NCBI RefSeq assembly: GCF_009903625.1
Contig: NZ_CP047569.1
Coordinates: 1,334,501 to 1,398,500 of the forward strand
Length of the DNA stretch: 64,000 nucleotides
Direction: 5' to 3'
Source of the DNA: Microbulbifer sp. ALW1
Lineage (GTDB): Bacteria; Pseudomonadota; Gammaproteobacteria; Pseudomonadales; Cellvibrionaceae
Made by a program: the position numbers and the translations under genes. Under the pieces are notes generated by a model. It worked only from the letters and a program-made list of their open reading frames with translations. It did no database searches and was not told the DNA's origin. Positions 44,426-53,113 of this stretch are shown piece after piece; the first letter of the stretch is position 1, and the number at the start of each line of letters is the position of its first letter.

Positions 44426-45267
44426 CGAGTTTGAATCAATTCGCAGGCCAGGCGCGCGAACTGTTGCGCCGGGATACCGCTTGGCCGTTTCTGGTACCGC
44501 GTCGGCGCTCGCCGGATGTGTCGAAAAACGTGATCCTGTATCTGGAAGACCTGAGCGTCAGTTTCGACGGATTCAAGGCGCTGAACGATCTCACCCTGTA
44601 TGTAAACGACGGAGAACTGCGCTGCCTGATCGGCGCCAATGGCGCCGGCAAAACTACCTTGATGGATGTGATTACCGGAAAGACCCGGTGCGACAGTGGC
44701 AGCGCCTGGTTCGGCCAGAATATCGACCTGCTGGCTCACGACGAAGCGGAGATTGCGCAGCTGGGGATCGGGCGGAAATTCCAGAAGCCCACGGTATTTG
44801 AAGCGCACACGGTTTTCCACAACCTGGAGTTGTCCCTGCAGGGTAGCAAGGGGGTGTGGAGTGCACTCACCGCGAGTCTCTCCGGCAGCGAGCGCGACCG
44901 GATCGATGAAGTGCTGAATATTATCGGCCTGGAAAATGCCCGCCACCAGTTGGCCGGTGCGCTGTCCCATGGCCAGAAGCAGTGGCTGGAAATTGGCATG
45001 TTGCTGGCCGCCGAACCGCGCCTGTTGCTGGTGGACGAGCCGGTGGCGGGTATGACTGCGGAAGAAACCGAGCGTACCGCAGAGTTGCTGACGTCCCTCG
45101 CCGGTAAACATACGGTGATTGTGGTGGAGCACGATATGGAATTTGTACGCAGTATTGCGCGCACGGTAACGGTATTGCACCAGGGTTCGGTGCTGGCGGA
45201 AGGCACCATGGACCAGGTGCAGAACAACCGCGATGTCATCGAAGTATATCTGGGGGAAGAGGCATGA
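44422..45267 (+). CDS. urtD: Urea ABC transporter ATPase UrtD
   Basis: This 281-residue LivG-type ATPase has Walker A GANGAGKTTLMDVITG, the ABC signature LSHGQKQWLEIGMLL and Walker B LLLVDEPVAGM. An N-terminal extension of about 35 residues precedes the ABC domain and is common in UrtD. The 4-base overlaps on both sides imply tight coupling. Confidence 0.95.
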   Translation: MTSLNQFAGQARELLRRDTAWPFLVPRRRSPDVSKNVILYLEDLSVSFDGFKALNDLTLYVNDGELRCLIGANGAGKTTLMDVITGKTRCDSGSAWFGQNIDLLAHDEAEIAQLGIGRKFQKPTVFEAHTVFHNLELSLQGSKGVWSALTASLSGSERDRIDEVLNIIGLENARHQLAGALSHGQKQWLEIGMLLAAEPRLLLVDEPVAGMTAEETERTAELLTSLAGKHTVIVVEHDMEFVRSIARTVTVLHQGSVLAEGTMDQVQNNRDVIEVYLGEEA

Positions 45268-45959
45268 TCCGGATTGAAAAGCTCAACCAGAAATACGGCG
45301 GAACCCAGATCCTGTGGAATCTCGACCTGGATATTGAAGAGGGTTCCTGCACTTGCATCATGGGGCGTAACGGCGCCGGCAAGACCACATTGCTCAAGTG
45401 TCTGATGGGGTTGTTGCCAGCCAGCACTGGCCGGATTTTGTATCAGGGTAAACCGATTGAGGGCAGCCCGGCACAGGCGCGGGCAAAAATGGGGATTGGC
45501 TATGTGCCCCAGGGCAGGGACATATTCCCGATGTTGACGGTGGAAGAAAACCTGCAGATCGGATTGCCGGCCCGCGGTGACGGCCTCAAAAAAATTCCCG
45601 AGCGGATTTTTGAACTGTTTCCCGTGCTCAAGGATATGCTGCACCGCCGCGGCGGTGATCTTTCCGGTGGTCAGCAACAGCAGTTGGCGATAGGCCGCGC
45701 TCTGGTGATTGATCCGAAGGTGCTGATACTGGATGAACCGAACGAGGGTATTCAGCCCAATATTGTGCGCCAGATCGGCGACGTCGTTACGCAACTCAAT
45801 GAAGAGGACGGGCTGACGGTAATCCTGGTGGAGCAGAAGCTGGGGTTTGCGCGTCGGGTGGGAAAAGAGTTTCGTTTGATGCAGAAAGGTTCAGTGGTTG
45901 CGGCGGACAAGATGTCGAATCTGGATGATGGTTTGATTCGCCAGTATTTGGCGGTCTAG
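45264..45959 (+). CDS. urtE: Urea ABC transporter ATPase UrtE
   Basis: This 231-residue LivF-type ATPase has Walker A GRNGAGKTTLLKCLMG, the UrtE-typical KPIEGSPAQARAKMGIGYVPQGRDIFPMLTV, signature LSGGQQQQLAIGRAL and Walker B VLILDEPNEGIQPNIV. It closes the urtABCDE unit. Confidence 0.95.
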   Translation: MIRIEKLNQKYGGTQILWNLDLDIEEGSCTCIMGRNGAGKTTLLKCLMGLLPASTGRILYQGKPIEGSPAQARAKMGIGYVPQGRDIFPMLTVEENLQIGLPARGDGLKKIPERIFELFPVLKDMLHRRGGDLSGGQQQQLAIGRALVIDPKVLILDEPNEGIQPNIVRQIGDVVTQLNEEDGLTVILVEQKLGFARRVGKEFRLMQKGSVVAADKMSNLDDGLIRQYLAV

Positions 45960-45964
45960 GTAGG

Positions 45965-46015
45965 GTTCAGGCCTAGTTTCCAGGCCCAGGTTTTAGGCCC
46001 TGGGTTTAGGCCCAG
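45965..46015. repeat. Four 12-13-bp tandem repeats after urtE
   Basis: Units of the form TTYAGGCCYAG recur four times (45965-45976, 45977-45989, 45990-46002, 46003-46015). They lie between the stops of two convergent genes and can fold into GGCC-centred hairpins, so they may serve as a transcription barrier. Confidence 0.6.
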
Positions 46016-46018
46016 GTT

Positions 46019-46987
46019 TCAGACAAGAACACGCAGGTAATTGCGATTGCCGTAGTGATGAAACTCTTCCAGCGCACTGTAGGCGAGTTTGATTACATGG
46101 TCATCCTCGCTGTGCAGCGCTTTTTCCCGGATTGCTGTCTGCCGTTGCAAAATATTGTCGATTTCCTCCGACGGAATGGGCTGAATTTTTTTTGGCCCGG
46201 TACTTAAGTACGCAATCACCAGCCCCTGCCAGAAATAGCGCAGTGCACTCTGCTGGCTTTCGCAGTAGGACAGTATCAGTCGCAGTGCGTGGCAACCAGT
46301 GACACCGTGGAGCAGGGTGAAATCCCCCGTGCCCAGGTACGCATCGATGGCGACACGGGCAATGTCTTCGAGGCCCAAAAATTGCGGCTGGATTGGCGTC
46401 TGCAGCCAATCGGGCTGGCCGGTAACAGCCTGCATATGATCGGCGATATTGCCCGGGGCTACGGCAACCTCCGGGTATTTTTCCGCAACCCGGCGAATGA
46501 TGGTTGCGGCTGTCTGCGGAGTGGTCTCACTGCTGCTACTCAGTTCATGGTAGTCGAGGTTCCAGAAGGCCAGCCCCATGGCAATTTCTTCCAGATGGCG
46601 GGCGTCGATGCCGTAGGCGGTGCGGATAAGGCCGTGGAAGGCGGCGGTGGCGATGGCCGGTAGTAGTGGCGGCAGCTCCTGCTGCAGGCACTTGGCGATA
46701 CCTAGCTGTCTGAGCTGCTGTTCGTAGTAGTGCAACACACTGGGAAAGGCGTCGTCGCGGTTGCGGTAATCCGCGGGCTTTTCAATGTCGGCAACGGGGC
46801 TGTATGGGCGCGGGTGCAGGTGCGGGGTGCTGCGGTCGAACGCGTGTTTGAGTGGTTGCGGTCCCGCACTCAGCTTGTCCAGGGCGATCAGCACCATGGG
46901 CAGGTGGTTGGCCAGGCGGTCGCCGTAGTGTACGTGGTAGCGGCTGCCGGCTTCGAGTAGCTGTGCGCAGTCGCGGGTGATACTCAT
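46019..46987 (-). CDS. Questin oxidase-like protein (DUF4243)
   Basis: This 322-residue protein has the DUF4243 pattern: HVHYGDRLANHLPMVLIALDKLG near the N-terminus, TAAFHGLIRTAYGI, WNLDYHEL and a late HGVTGCHALRLIL. Members include the fungal Baeyer-Villiger-like questin oxidase and many bacterial proteins of unknown role; several conserved His residues suggest a metal site. It lies 31 bases after a MOSC-protein gene on the same strand. Confidence 0.8.
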   Translation of the reverse strand: MSITRDCAQLLEAGSRYHVHYGDRLANHLPMVLIALDKLSAGPQPLKHAFDRSTPHLHPRPYSPVADIEKPADYRNRDDAFPSVLHYYEQQLRQLGIAKCLQQELPPLLPAIATAAFHGLIRTAYGIDARHLEEIAMGLAFWNLDYHELSSSSETTPQTAATIIRRVAEKYPEVAVAPGNIADHMQAVTGQPDWLQTPIQPQFLGLEDIARVAIDAYLGTGDFTLLHGVTGCHALRLILSYCESQQSALRYFWQGLVIAYLSTGPKKIQPIPSEEIDNILQRQTAIREKALHSEDDHVIKLAYSALEEFHHYGNRNYLRVLV

Positions 46988-47018
46988 CTTGTGCCCCCTC
47001 TGCTGGTCGCGTTTCCCG

Positions 47019-47828
47019 TCAGCGAACTTCGACCCTATCTCCCAAGTGTATGGTGGCCGGTATCTGGTTGGCAGATGCGGGTGCCAGGTTCATGCCAAAG
47101 TAAATTTGGCCGTCTTCCCAGCGGCGGTAGCTGGCCAGGGTGCGCAGGGGCTCTTTCTGTGCGCGTCCGGTAAACGGGTGCAGACCGGGAATGCCGCAAC
47201 GGGCACAGGGGTGGGTGCAGTCGAATACCAGCGGGCCGTCGTGGGTGTGGATGATGAGGGTTTTCCAGCTGTCTTCGGCAAAGGGTTCGCAGCCACTGAC
47301 TACCAGATTGGGGCGAAAGCGCAGCATGGATACGGGCTCCGCGAGGCGGCCGTTGAGATCGTCCAGGGATGCCTGGCTGATGACCAGCAGTGGCGCGGCA
47401 TCGGCGAAGCTTACCTGCCGGTCTTGCCGCGGGGCCTCCAAGTGGCGCTGGAATTCATTGCCCATGGCAACGAGACGCACTGGGGATTGCAGCTGTTCGC
47501 TGAGCCAGTGTGCGGCTTCGTCGCCGGCATCGCGGGCGCTGACCTCATCGTCCCATACGCGTACCACACGGGCGTTTGCATCGCTGTCTGGCTGGCGGAT
47601 TTCGATGGCGACCCCTTCGGGGTTTTCCAGGCGCACCCCACTGCTGGTCACGGTGGCTTTCAGTTGCGCCATGGGCCGCAGTCGGCGCTGGGTGACGAAC
47701 TGGTTATCGCCATCTACCAGCATCCAGCGGCGATCATTGACCGCGCCGAAGCGGTCCAGTGGCAGGGATTTGCATTTGTGTCCCTGCAGGGATTTAACCG
47801 GGAAATGGTAGAGCGCGGATATTTCCAC
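47019..47828 (-). CDS. MOSC-domain protein (YcbX-like)
   Basis: This 269-residue protein has an N-terminal beta-barrel (ALYHFPVKSLQGHKCKSLPLDRFGAVNDRRWMLVD) and a C-terminal MOSC domain with RFRPNLVVSGCEPFAED and CTHPCARCGIPGLHP. The Cys in the MOSC part is the usual molybdenum-cofactor ligand. The family includes YcbX and mitochondrial mARC, which reduce N-hydroxylated bases. Unlike E. coli YcbX, it has no C-terminal ferredoxin domain, so an outside reductase would be needed. Confidence 0.85.
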   Translation of the reverse strand: MEISALYHFPVKSLQGHKCKSLPLDRFGAVNDRRWMLVDGDNQFVTQRRLRPMAQLKATVTSSGVRLENPEGVAIEIRQPDSDANARVVRVWDDEVSARDAGDEAAHWLSEQLQSPVRLVAMGNEFQRHLEAPRQDRQVSFADAAPLLVISQASLDDLNGRLAEPVSMLRFRPNLVVSGCEPFAEDSWKTLIIHTHDGPLVFDCTHPCARCGIPGLHPFTGRAQKEPLRTLASYRRWEDGQIYFGMNLAPASANQIPATIHLGDRVEVR

Positions 47829-47884
47829 GGATGGCTCCTTGATCCTATGTCTGGAGCGGCAAGAGTACTGGTTAAAGGGGTAAC

Positions 47885-47908
47885 AAAAAAGGCCCGCAGA
47901 CGCGGGCC
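47885..47908 (-). terminator. Intrinsic terminator of the GH43 gene
   Basis: On the minus strand a 7-bp stem GGCCCGC/GCGGGCC (47891-47897 with 47902-47908) is followed by six T residues. It lies 45 bases after the GH43 stop. Confidence 0.85.
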
Positions 47909-47952
47909 AGTGGTAAACCTGTGAGACAAGTTTAACGGAGATGAAATGCCAT

Positions 47953-48930
47953 TCAGGGCTCGGACGGCTTGCCGAACTCTGGAAAGCCCTCTTTATTCCA
48001 GTGAATTGCTTTTACAAAGGTGTGGCGGTTCGGATCCCACAGTGGGTCGCCGACAATTTCGGTGTAGGTGCGCGCGTGGAAAACCAGGATATCTTCGCTG
48101 CCATCTTCGGAGACGGTGAAACTGTTGTGTCCGGGCCCGTAAATACCGCGCTGGTAATCGCTTTCCAATACGGGCTTGGGGGATTTTTCCCAGCTCGCAG
48201 GATTCAGTACATCTGCATTTTCATCCGCCCACAGTAGCCCCATGCAATAGTTGTGATTGGTGGCGCTGGCGGAATAGCCGATAAAAACACGGCCATTTTT
48301 CTTGATCACTGCGGGGCCTTCATTCACCAGGAACCCGATCACTTCCCAATCGTATTCCGGTTTGGTCAGCAGTACCGGTTCACCCACGATGGAGGTGGGG
48401 CTGTCCATTTCGGCGATGTAGAGATTGGAGTTGCCGGCAATACCTGGACCCTTCTGGGCCCATAAATAGTAGTGTTTGCCATGGTGTTCAAACACGGTGG
48501 CATCGAGGCAGAAGGTGTCGATGCCGGAGTCTACCTGGCTGAGTTCCCAGGTGGCGTTCATCGGGTCAGCGCCGGTGGTGGTGAGGGCGTACATCCGGTG
48601 TTGAAAGAGGTCGTGTTTGATTTCCCGCGATGGCGCTGCGGCGAAGTAGATGGCCCAGGTCGGGGCCTGGCCTTCGATGTGGACATGGTGGATTTCCGGG
48701 GCCCAGATCAGGTCAGAATAGGGGCCGGTTTCGGGTTTGGTCCACAGGGTAACTTTTTCGGCCTCGGCGAGGCCGGCGATGGTGCTGGCGCGGCGCAGTT
48801 CCAGGCGGTCGTATTCTGGAACTGAGGCGATAAAGTAATAAAACCCATCACTGTGTTTGTAAATAAACGGATCGGCGCGCTGCTCGATCAGCGGTTGCAG
48901 TAAAGGTTCTGCAATTTTATCTGGAATCAC
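47953..48930 (-). CDS. GH43 exo-arabinanase-like enzyme
   Basis: This 325-residue beta-propeller glycosidase has no signal peptide, so it is likely cytoplasmic. Catalytic residues fit GH43: the base Asp in RADPFIYKHSDGFYYF, a middle Asp in CLDATVFEHHGKHYYLWAQ and the acid Glu in LVNEGPAVIKKNGRVFIGY. The overall pattern resembles exo-alpha-1,5-L-arabinofuranosidases (GH43 subfamily 26), which release arabinose from arabino-oligosaccharides. It lies next to a GPH symporter gene that may import its substrate. The subfamily was recalled from motifs, not searched. Confidence 0.85.
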   Translation of the reverse strand: MIPDKIAEPLLQPLIEQRADPFIYKHSDGFYYFIASVPEYDRLELRRASTIAGLAEAEKVTLWTKPETGPYSDLIWAPEIHHVHIEGQAPTWAIYFAAAPSREIKHDLFQHRMYALTTTGADPMNATWELSQVDSGIDTFCLDATVFEHHGKHYYLWAQKGPGIAGNSNLYIAEMDSPTSIVGEPVLLTKPEYDWEVIGFLVNEGPAVIKKNGRVFIGYSASATNHNYCMGLLWADENADVLNPASWEKSPKPVLESDYQRGIYGPGHNSFTVSEDGSEDILVFHARTYTEIVGDPLWDPNRHTFVKAIHWNKEGFPEFGKPSEP

Positions 48931-48981
48931 TTTGGTACTCCGCTACATCTAATTAGTGTTCTTAATATGTTTTGTGGCGGC

Positions 48982-49088
48982 GCCGGTATCGGGTGCAGGT
49001 TTGTGAGACACGCCGTGAACCCATCCCTGGGGGCTCTGCAAAAACATCCTGTTTTTGAAGGTCTCACAAACCTGCACCCGATACCGGC
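48982..49088 (+). repeat. Nested palindrome element, copy C
   Basis: This is the longest copy. Outer arms 48982-49009 and 49061-49088 are a perfect 28-bp complement. The core at 49010-49035 begins ACGCCGTGAACCCATCCCTG. The inner stem CAAAAAC/GTTTTTG (49039-49045, 49051-49057) has loop ATCCT. It sits between the GH43 gene start and the symporter stop. Confidence 0.88.
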
Positions 49089-49130
49089 ACCTGCTCGGAA
49101 ATTTTTGATTTCTTAACGAATTGCTTTGTC

Positions 49131-50513
49131 TCAGGTTGAAGCTTCCGGAGCGCCTTCTTGTTCTGGTTCGCTTTCAGGCTTCAGCTCACCATTTTTCAGC
49201 GCCGTGTAATACGCATCGGTAATCACAAATTTGCGCATCAGCAGTCCCAAAAGGAAGTGGAACAGGCCGGGGATAATGGTGAGCATCAAGGCGATACCGG
49301 TAAGAGTGAATTCGCTCTGGGTTTCTCCGGCTTCGTATCCGAAATAGGTGAGCAGCAAACCGGTAATAAAGCCGGCGAGGCCGGCGCCGGCTTTCTGGCA
49401 GAAGGAAATTCCGCCGAAGGCGAGGCCGCTCACGCGTTGGCCGGTTTTGGCGTGACCGTAGTCGACGGCTTCGGCGATGGCAGACCAGAACACCGGAGCG
49501 TGCAGGTCAACGACGAAGGAAAGCAGAATGTAGAGCGCGAAGGCCAGTGCAATATCGCCGGGGGATACCGCGAAAAACATCAGGGCACTGAGAATGCCGA
49601 CGAGCATTTGCGACCAGCTGAATAATTTAATTTTGCAGAAGCGCTTGGTGATCCAGGTGGAGGCGACCATGGAGACGATGGAGGCGGCGATACCGGCACT
49701 GGTGAACTGGGCGGCCAGGGATTCGTTGCCGCCGAGGTAGTAGATCGCGTAGTAGAAGGCCACGCCGCCGCGCAGTGCATAACCAATGGTGCCCAGGATG
49801 CAGGCGCCGGCGAGGATCAGCCACTGGTCATTTTTAACCAGCAACTTCAACTGTTGTCCCAGGGGTTGTTTATCCACCACATGCTCGACTCGTTCACGGG
49901 TGGTGAAGAAGCACATCACCAGCAGCAGAACGCCCACCAGGGACATAAAACCCATGGCCAGCTGGTAGCCCTTGGCCATGTCGCCGCCGCCCCAGGATTG
50001 GGCCAGCACCGGCACCGAGGCCACGATGACGACGTTGGCAATCTTGGCAAAGAACATGCGGTAGCCGTTTGCCGACAGTCGCTCCTGCGGATCGCTGGTG
50101 AGCACGCCGATGTAGGAAATGTACGGGATGGCCACACCGGTAAACATGAGTGTGGCAAACAGGTAGGTGACGTAGGCCCACACCAGTTTCGCGTTGTAAT
50201 CGAGGTCCGGGGTGGTGAACAGTAGGAAGACCGCAAAGCCATAGGGAATGGCGAGATACAGGAACCAGGGGCGGAAGCGGCCGTGACGGCCTTTGAATTT
50301 GTCCGTGAGCAATCCCATCAGCGGGTCGCTCAGGGCATCGACCAAACGCGCAGCGAGGAATAGTGTTCCAACATGCGCCGGTTTCAGGCCGAAGATGTCC
50401 GTATAAAAGTACTGCATGAAGTAGAACATGGCTGCGATCATCACGTTCACGGCCATATCGCCGGCACCGAAACCGACTTTTTCCACCACAGACAACTTGC
50501 TCGACTGCTGCAT
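49131..50513 (-). CDS. GPH-family sugar:cation symporter
   Basis: This 460-residue inner-membrane carrier has 12 predicted helices. It shows the glycoside-pentoside-hexuronide signature GFGAGDMAVNVMIAAMFYFMQYFYTDIFG, LVDALSDPLMGLLTDKF and RFRPWFLY. It probably imports an arabino-oligosaccharide or a related glycoside with Na+ or H+, feeding the downstream GH43 enzyme. It is transcribed away from the FadR-type regulator gene, with a candidate operator between them. Confidence 0.9.
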   Translation of the reverse strand: MQQSSKLSVVEKVGFGAGDMAVNVMIAAMFYFMQYFYTDIFGLKPAHVGTLFLAARLVDALSDPLMGLLTDKFKGRHGRFRPWFLYLAIPYGFAVFLLFTTPDLDYNAKLVWAYVTYLFATLMFTGVAIPYISYIGVLTSDPQERLSANGYRMFFAKIANVVIVASVPVLAQSWGGGDMAKGYQLAMGFMSLVGVLLLVMCFFTTRERVEHVVDKQPLGQQLKLLVKNDQWLILAGACILGTIGYALRGGVAFYYAIYYLGGNESLAAQFTSAGIAASIVSMVASTWITKRFCKIKLFSWSQMLVGILSALMFFAVSPGDIALAFALYILLSFVVDLHAPVFWSAIAEAVDYGHAKTGQRVSGLAFGGISFCQKAGAGLAGFITGLLLTYFGYEAGETQSEFTLTGIALMLTIIPGLFHFLLGLLMRKFVITDAYYTALKNGELKPESEPEQEGAPEAST

Positions 50514-50949
50514 GGTGCTTTCTCTCTTATTATCGATCGCTTGTCGTACCGGAGCTTTTATTGCGTTTGTCCGTACGTTTATTTTTTTTGGACGCCCTGT
50601 TTATTGTCCTGAACGGTGAGCGTAGTTCGTTTGGGCGCGACAGAATATATATATTATTGTAATATTAAAGTCAAAGCGCAGGAGGGGTAAGGCCCCGGAA
50701 CCGTGCATCGACTTTTAACTCGCCGGGAATAGGCGTACATTTCGCAGTTACGCTTCCGGAAACGGGCGCGAAACTTCTGTATCCTACCCGGCGGAAATGT
50801 ACAAAAGCTGTGCGATCGTACCAGATGTTGTGCGATTCAGGTCGAAAATTAATCAGTCCGATTTTTTTACCGGTTAGTCCGGGGTAAGGCTGGTTGTTCC
50901 GCTGCATCAACGATTTTCGGAATCGGCGGCACCAGAAAAGGCAAGCATT
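50514..50949. other. 436-base divergent control region
   Basis: Between the symporter and the FadR-type regulator. It holds an AT-rich block (50645-50672) with a TACAATAATA motif on the minus strand and otherwise no gene. Both promoters presumably lie here. Confidence 0.55.
50652..50661 (-). promoter_or_regulatory. FadR-type operator candidate 1
   Basis: TACAATAATA on the minus strand, inside an AT-rich near-palindrome. The same 10 bases occur at 53073-53082 upstream of the dehydratase gene. Confidence 0.45.
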
Positions 50950-51711
50950 ATGGTTAAACAAGTCAGGGAAAATAGGCCGCGCAGCGTGCACGCCTGGGTC
51001 GCTTACGAGCTGGGCACGCGCATCGTGACCGGCTATTACGAGCCCGGTGCCTATATTCCCAACGAGGCCACCATTGGCGAAGAGCTGAATGTATCCCGCA
51101 CGGCATTGCGGGAAGCCTTCAAGATCCTCACGGCCAAGGGGCTGATTGAATCCCGTCCCAAGCTGGGTACCCGGGTACGCCCGCGGGAATTCTGGAATAT
51201 GTTCGACTCTGAAGTGTTGCGCTGGTGTTTTGACTCCACCCCTTCACCGGAATTCCTGCGCTCCCTGTTTGAAGTGCGGGAAATGATCGAGCCCACCTCT
51301 GCCGCCCTGGCGGCCAAGCGTGCCACCGATGAGCAGATCGAGGCGATGGAAAAAGCCTACAAGGCGATGGAAACTGCCGAGCCGGGCACCGAAGAAGTGA
51401 TTCTCACGGATATCGAATTCCATATGGCCATCCTGCGCGGAACCAATAATGAGTTTATGGTTTCCCTGGGGGAGTCGATCAAGACTGCGCTGATGGGGCT
51501 CTTCCGAATCAGTAGCTCCAAAGAGGCGGCCTATCAGGCGTCTTTGCCTGGCCACCACGCCGTGTTCCTCGGTATTCGCGATCGCGATCCGGAGCGTGCG
51601 CGTTTCGAAATGAAATCCCTGCTGTCCAAGTCGGTGCACAAGGCGCTGGATCACCTGGCAGAGGAAGAGGGAAATGCTGGAGCGGACGGCAAGGTAGATA
51701 TTGCGGTGTAA
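50950..51711 (+). CDS. FadR-subfamily GntR transcriptional regulator
   Basis: This 253-residue regulator has an N-terminal winged helix (GEELNVSRTALREAFKILTAKGLIESRPKLGTRV as a split motif) and a C-terminal all-helical FCD domain (FEVREMIEPTSAALAA; DIEFHMAILRGTNN with Asp and His metal ligands; PGHHAVFLGI). FCD regulators of this type commonly sense sugar acids. Placed between arabinose catabolic genes, it probably responds to arabonate or 2-keto-3-deoxyarabonate. It ends at a strong terminator shared with the convergent AraD1 gene. Confidence 0.9.
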   Translation: MVKQVRENRPRSVHAWVAYELGTRIVTGYYEPGAYIPNEATIGEELNVSRTALREAFKILTAKGLIESRPKLGTRVRPREFWNMFDSEVLRWCFDSTPSPEFLRSLFEVREMIEPTSAALAAKRATDEQIEAMEKAYKAMETAEPGTEEVILTDIEFHMAILRGTNNEFMVSLGESIKTALMGLFRISSSKEAAYQASLPGHHAVFLGIRDRDPERARFEMKSLLSKSVHKALDHLAEEEGNAGADGKVDIAV

Positions 51712-51738
51712 TTCCTTTGCCCCCTGGTGCATGTGAAA

Positions 51739-51772
51739 TAAAAAGGGCAGCTCATGGAGCTGCCCTTTTTAT
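51739..51772. terminator. Bidirectional intrinsic terminator
   Basis: Stem AAAAAGGGCAGCTC/GAGCTGCCCTTTTT (51740-51753 with 51757-51770) and loop ATG, with A- and T-runs. It separates the convergent regulator and AraD1 genes. Confidence 0.9.
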
Positions 51773-51789
51773 TTGCGAGTTTGGTTCCC

Positions 51790-52785
51790 TTAGAGGGTTT
51801 TCACCTTGGGAATCACGCGTTCCACCACTTTCAGTGTGTTGCGCAGCGGGCGGCCAAAGGTTGGCGACTCGATTTCAAAGCGGTCGCCGGCCTGGGGCTG
51901 GATCCCGTCACCGAAGCTCAGGGTGGCGGTGCCGAAAAAGTGCACCTGCACATGGCCGGGGCGGCAGAAATTGTTGTACTTGAAGTGGTGGTCTTCCAGG
52001 TTCTCGATGGTGTGGGACATATTGTCCTCACCGCTCACAAAACTCTTCTCCCAGATGATGTCCTCGCCGCGCACAATGCGGGAGATCCCTTCGATATGCT
52101 TGGGCAGCTCACCCAGTAATAGCTCCGGGCCGAAGGAGCAGTGGCGCAGTTTGGAGTGGGCCAGGTAGAGGTAGTTCTGGCGCTCGGTCACATGGTCCGA
52201 GAGTTCATTGCCGATGGCGAAGCCGATGCGGCAGGGAGTGCCGTTAGCGTCATTGATATAGATACCGGCAATTTCCGGTTCCTCACCGGCATCCAGGGCA
52301 AAGGATGGGCTGGGGATGGATGCCTCCGGCGGGATTACGCAGTCGCCATCGCCCTTGTAGAACCACTCCGGCTGTACGCCGGTTTCGCCCTGTGCGGGTT
52401 TGCCACCTTCAACGCCCATTTTGAACATCTTCATGGTGTCGGTCATATCTTCCACCTTGCCGGTGGCGTTCTGGGCGTGCATTGCGGCGCGGGTGTCCGC
52501 GCTGCCCAGATGGGTAAGCCCGGTTCCCGCTACCATCAGCTGGGTGGCCTGCGGGTGGTCGATGGGTGACAGCAGTCGGCTTTCATCGATGATCTGCTGA
52601 TAGTCCAGGCGAATATCGGACAGCAGTGAGCTGGCCAGAACTTCCAGGCCGGTGTTGCTTGCCAGCGCGCGCTGGGCCAGCTGGTATACGGTTTCGACAT
52701 CCTTCAGCTGGTCGATGGTATTGCTGTCGACCACGGCGCCCACTGCGCGCTGGCCGGATTCGGTGGTGAACTGGATCAGTCTCAT
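51790..52785 (-). CDS. gguC: AraD1/GguC-family FAH-fold dehydratase
   Basis: This 331-residue protein has the fumarylacetoacetate-hydrolase fold. The GguC/AraD1 hallmarks are QLMVAGTGLTHLGSADTRAAMH, PEWFYKGDG and AGEEPEIAGIY, with the acidic metal ligands of the FAH family. Members are proposed to dehydrate 2-keto-3-deoxy-L-arabonate to 2-oxoglutarate semialdehyde. ATG 52785 begins MRLIQFTTES, which matches the family start; the frame extends to 52848. It is divergent from the arabonate dehydratase gene, sharing a region with two operator-like sites. Confidence 0.85.
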   Translation of the reverse strand: MRLIQFTTESGQRAVGAVVDSNTIDQLKDVETVYQLAQRALASNTGLEVLASSLLSDIRLDYQQIIDESRLLSPIDHPQATQLMVAGTGLTHLGSADTRAAMHAQNATGKVEDMTDTMKMFKMGVEGGKPAQGETGVQPEWFYKGDGDCVIPPEASIPSPSFALDAGEEPEIAGIYINDANGTPCRIGFAIGNELSDHVTERQNYLYLAHSKLRHCSFGPELLLGELPKHIEGISRIVRGEDIIWEKSFVSGEDNMSHTIENLEDHHFKYNNFCRPGHVQVHFFGTATLSFGDGIQPQAGDRFEIESPTFGRPLRNTLKVVERVIPKVKTL

Positions 52786-52958
52786 CGCTTTTTCTTCTCT
52801 ATTAGCCTGCTGTTCGGGACCACCGGCATCTCTCTGCGTCCCTTTCAAAGCGCTGGTTAAGCGGCGCTGGCCAGGAGCTATACAGTGCCCGGTGGAGGGG
52901 GTATTTTCTGTGCAGCGCCGTGTAAAAAATGTTCTCTGTGACGCTGGCCATTATTAAT

Positions 52959-52973
52959 ATCATACAATATGAT
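52959..52973. promoter_or_regulatory. FadR-type operator candidate 2
   Basis: ATCATACAATATGAT is an inverted repeat (ATCATA/TATGAT around CAA) shared by both divergent promoters. Confidence 0.5.
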
Positions 52974-53072
52974 GTATCTCAATGAGCGCACTTAAAAGGT
53001 GCCACTGAGGCTTGCGATGACAGAAATCGGGGCAAATTGATTCCGAAGCTTGTCCCGATTTTTAATAAGTCA

Positions 53073-53082
53073 TACAATAATA
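53073..53082 (+). promoter_or_regulatory. FadR-type operator candidate 3
   Basis: TACAATAATA inside GTCATACAATAATAG, 31 bases before the dehydratase start; it recurs at 50652-50661. Confidence 0.45.
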
Positions 53083-53113
53083 GTTATGAGAGAGTAAATG
53101 GGGTTCAATAATA

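Larger units (their letters stand above)
52786..53113. other. 328-base divergent control region
   Basis: Between AraD1 and dehydratase genes. It contains two CATACAATA motifs, one within a palindrome (52959-52973) and one at 53071-53079, and no credible gene. Confidence 0.6.

Noticed and set aside
44422..44530. A truncated gene fused to the start of UrtD
   Set aside because: The roughly 35-residue N-terminal extension is common in UrtD proteins.
48982..49088. Could the nested palindrome be an ordinary intrinsic terminator?
   Set aside because: Arms of 28 bp without a following T-run, an internal 26-nt conserved core and a second nested hairpin are not terminator features. Termination may still be a side effect.
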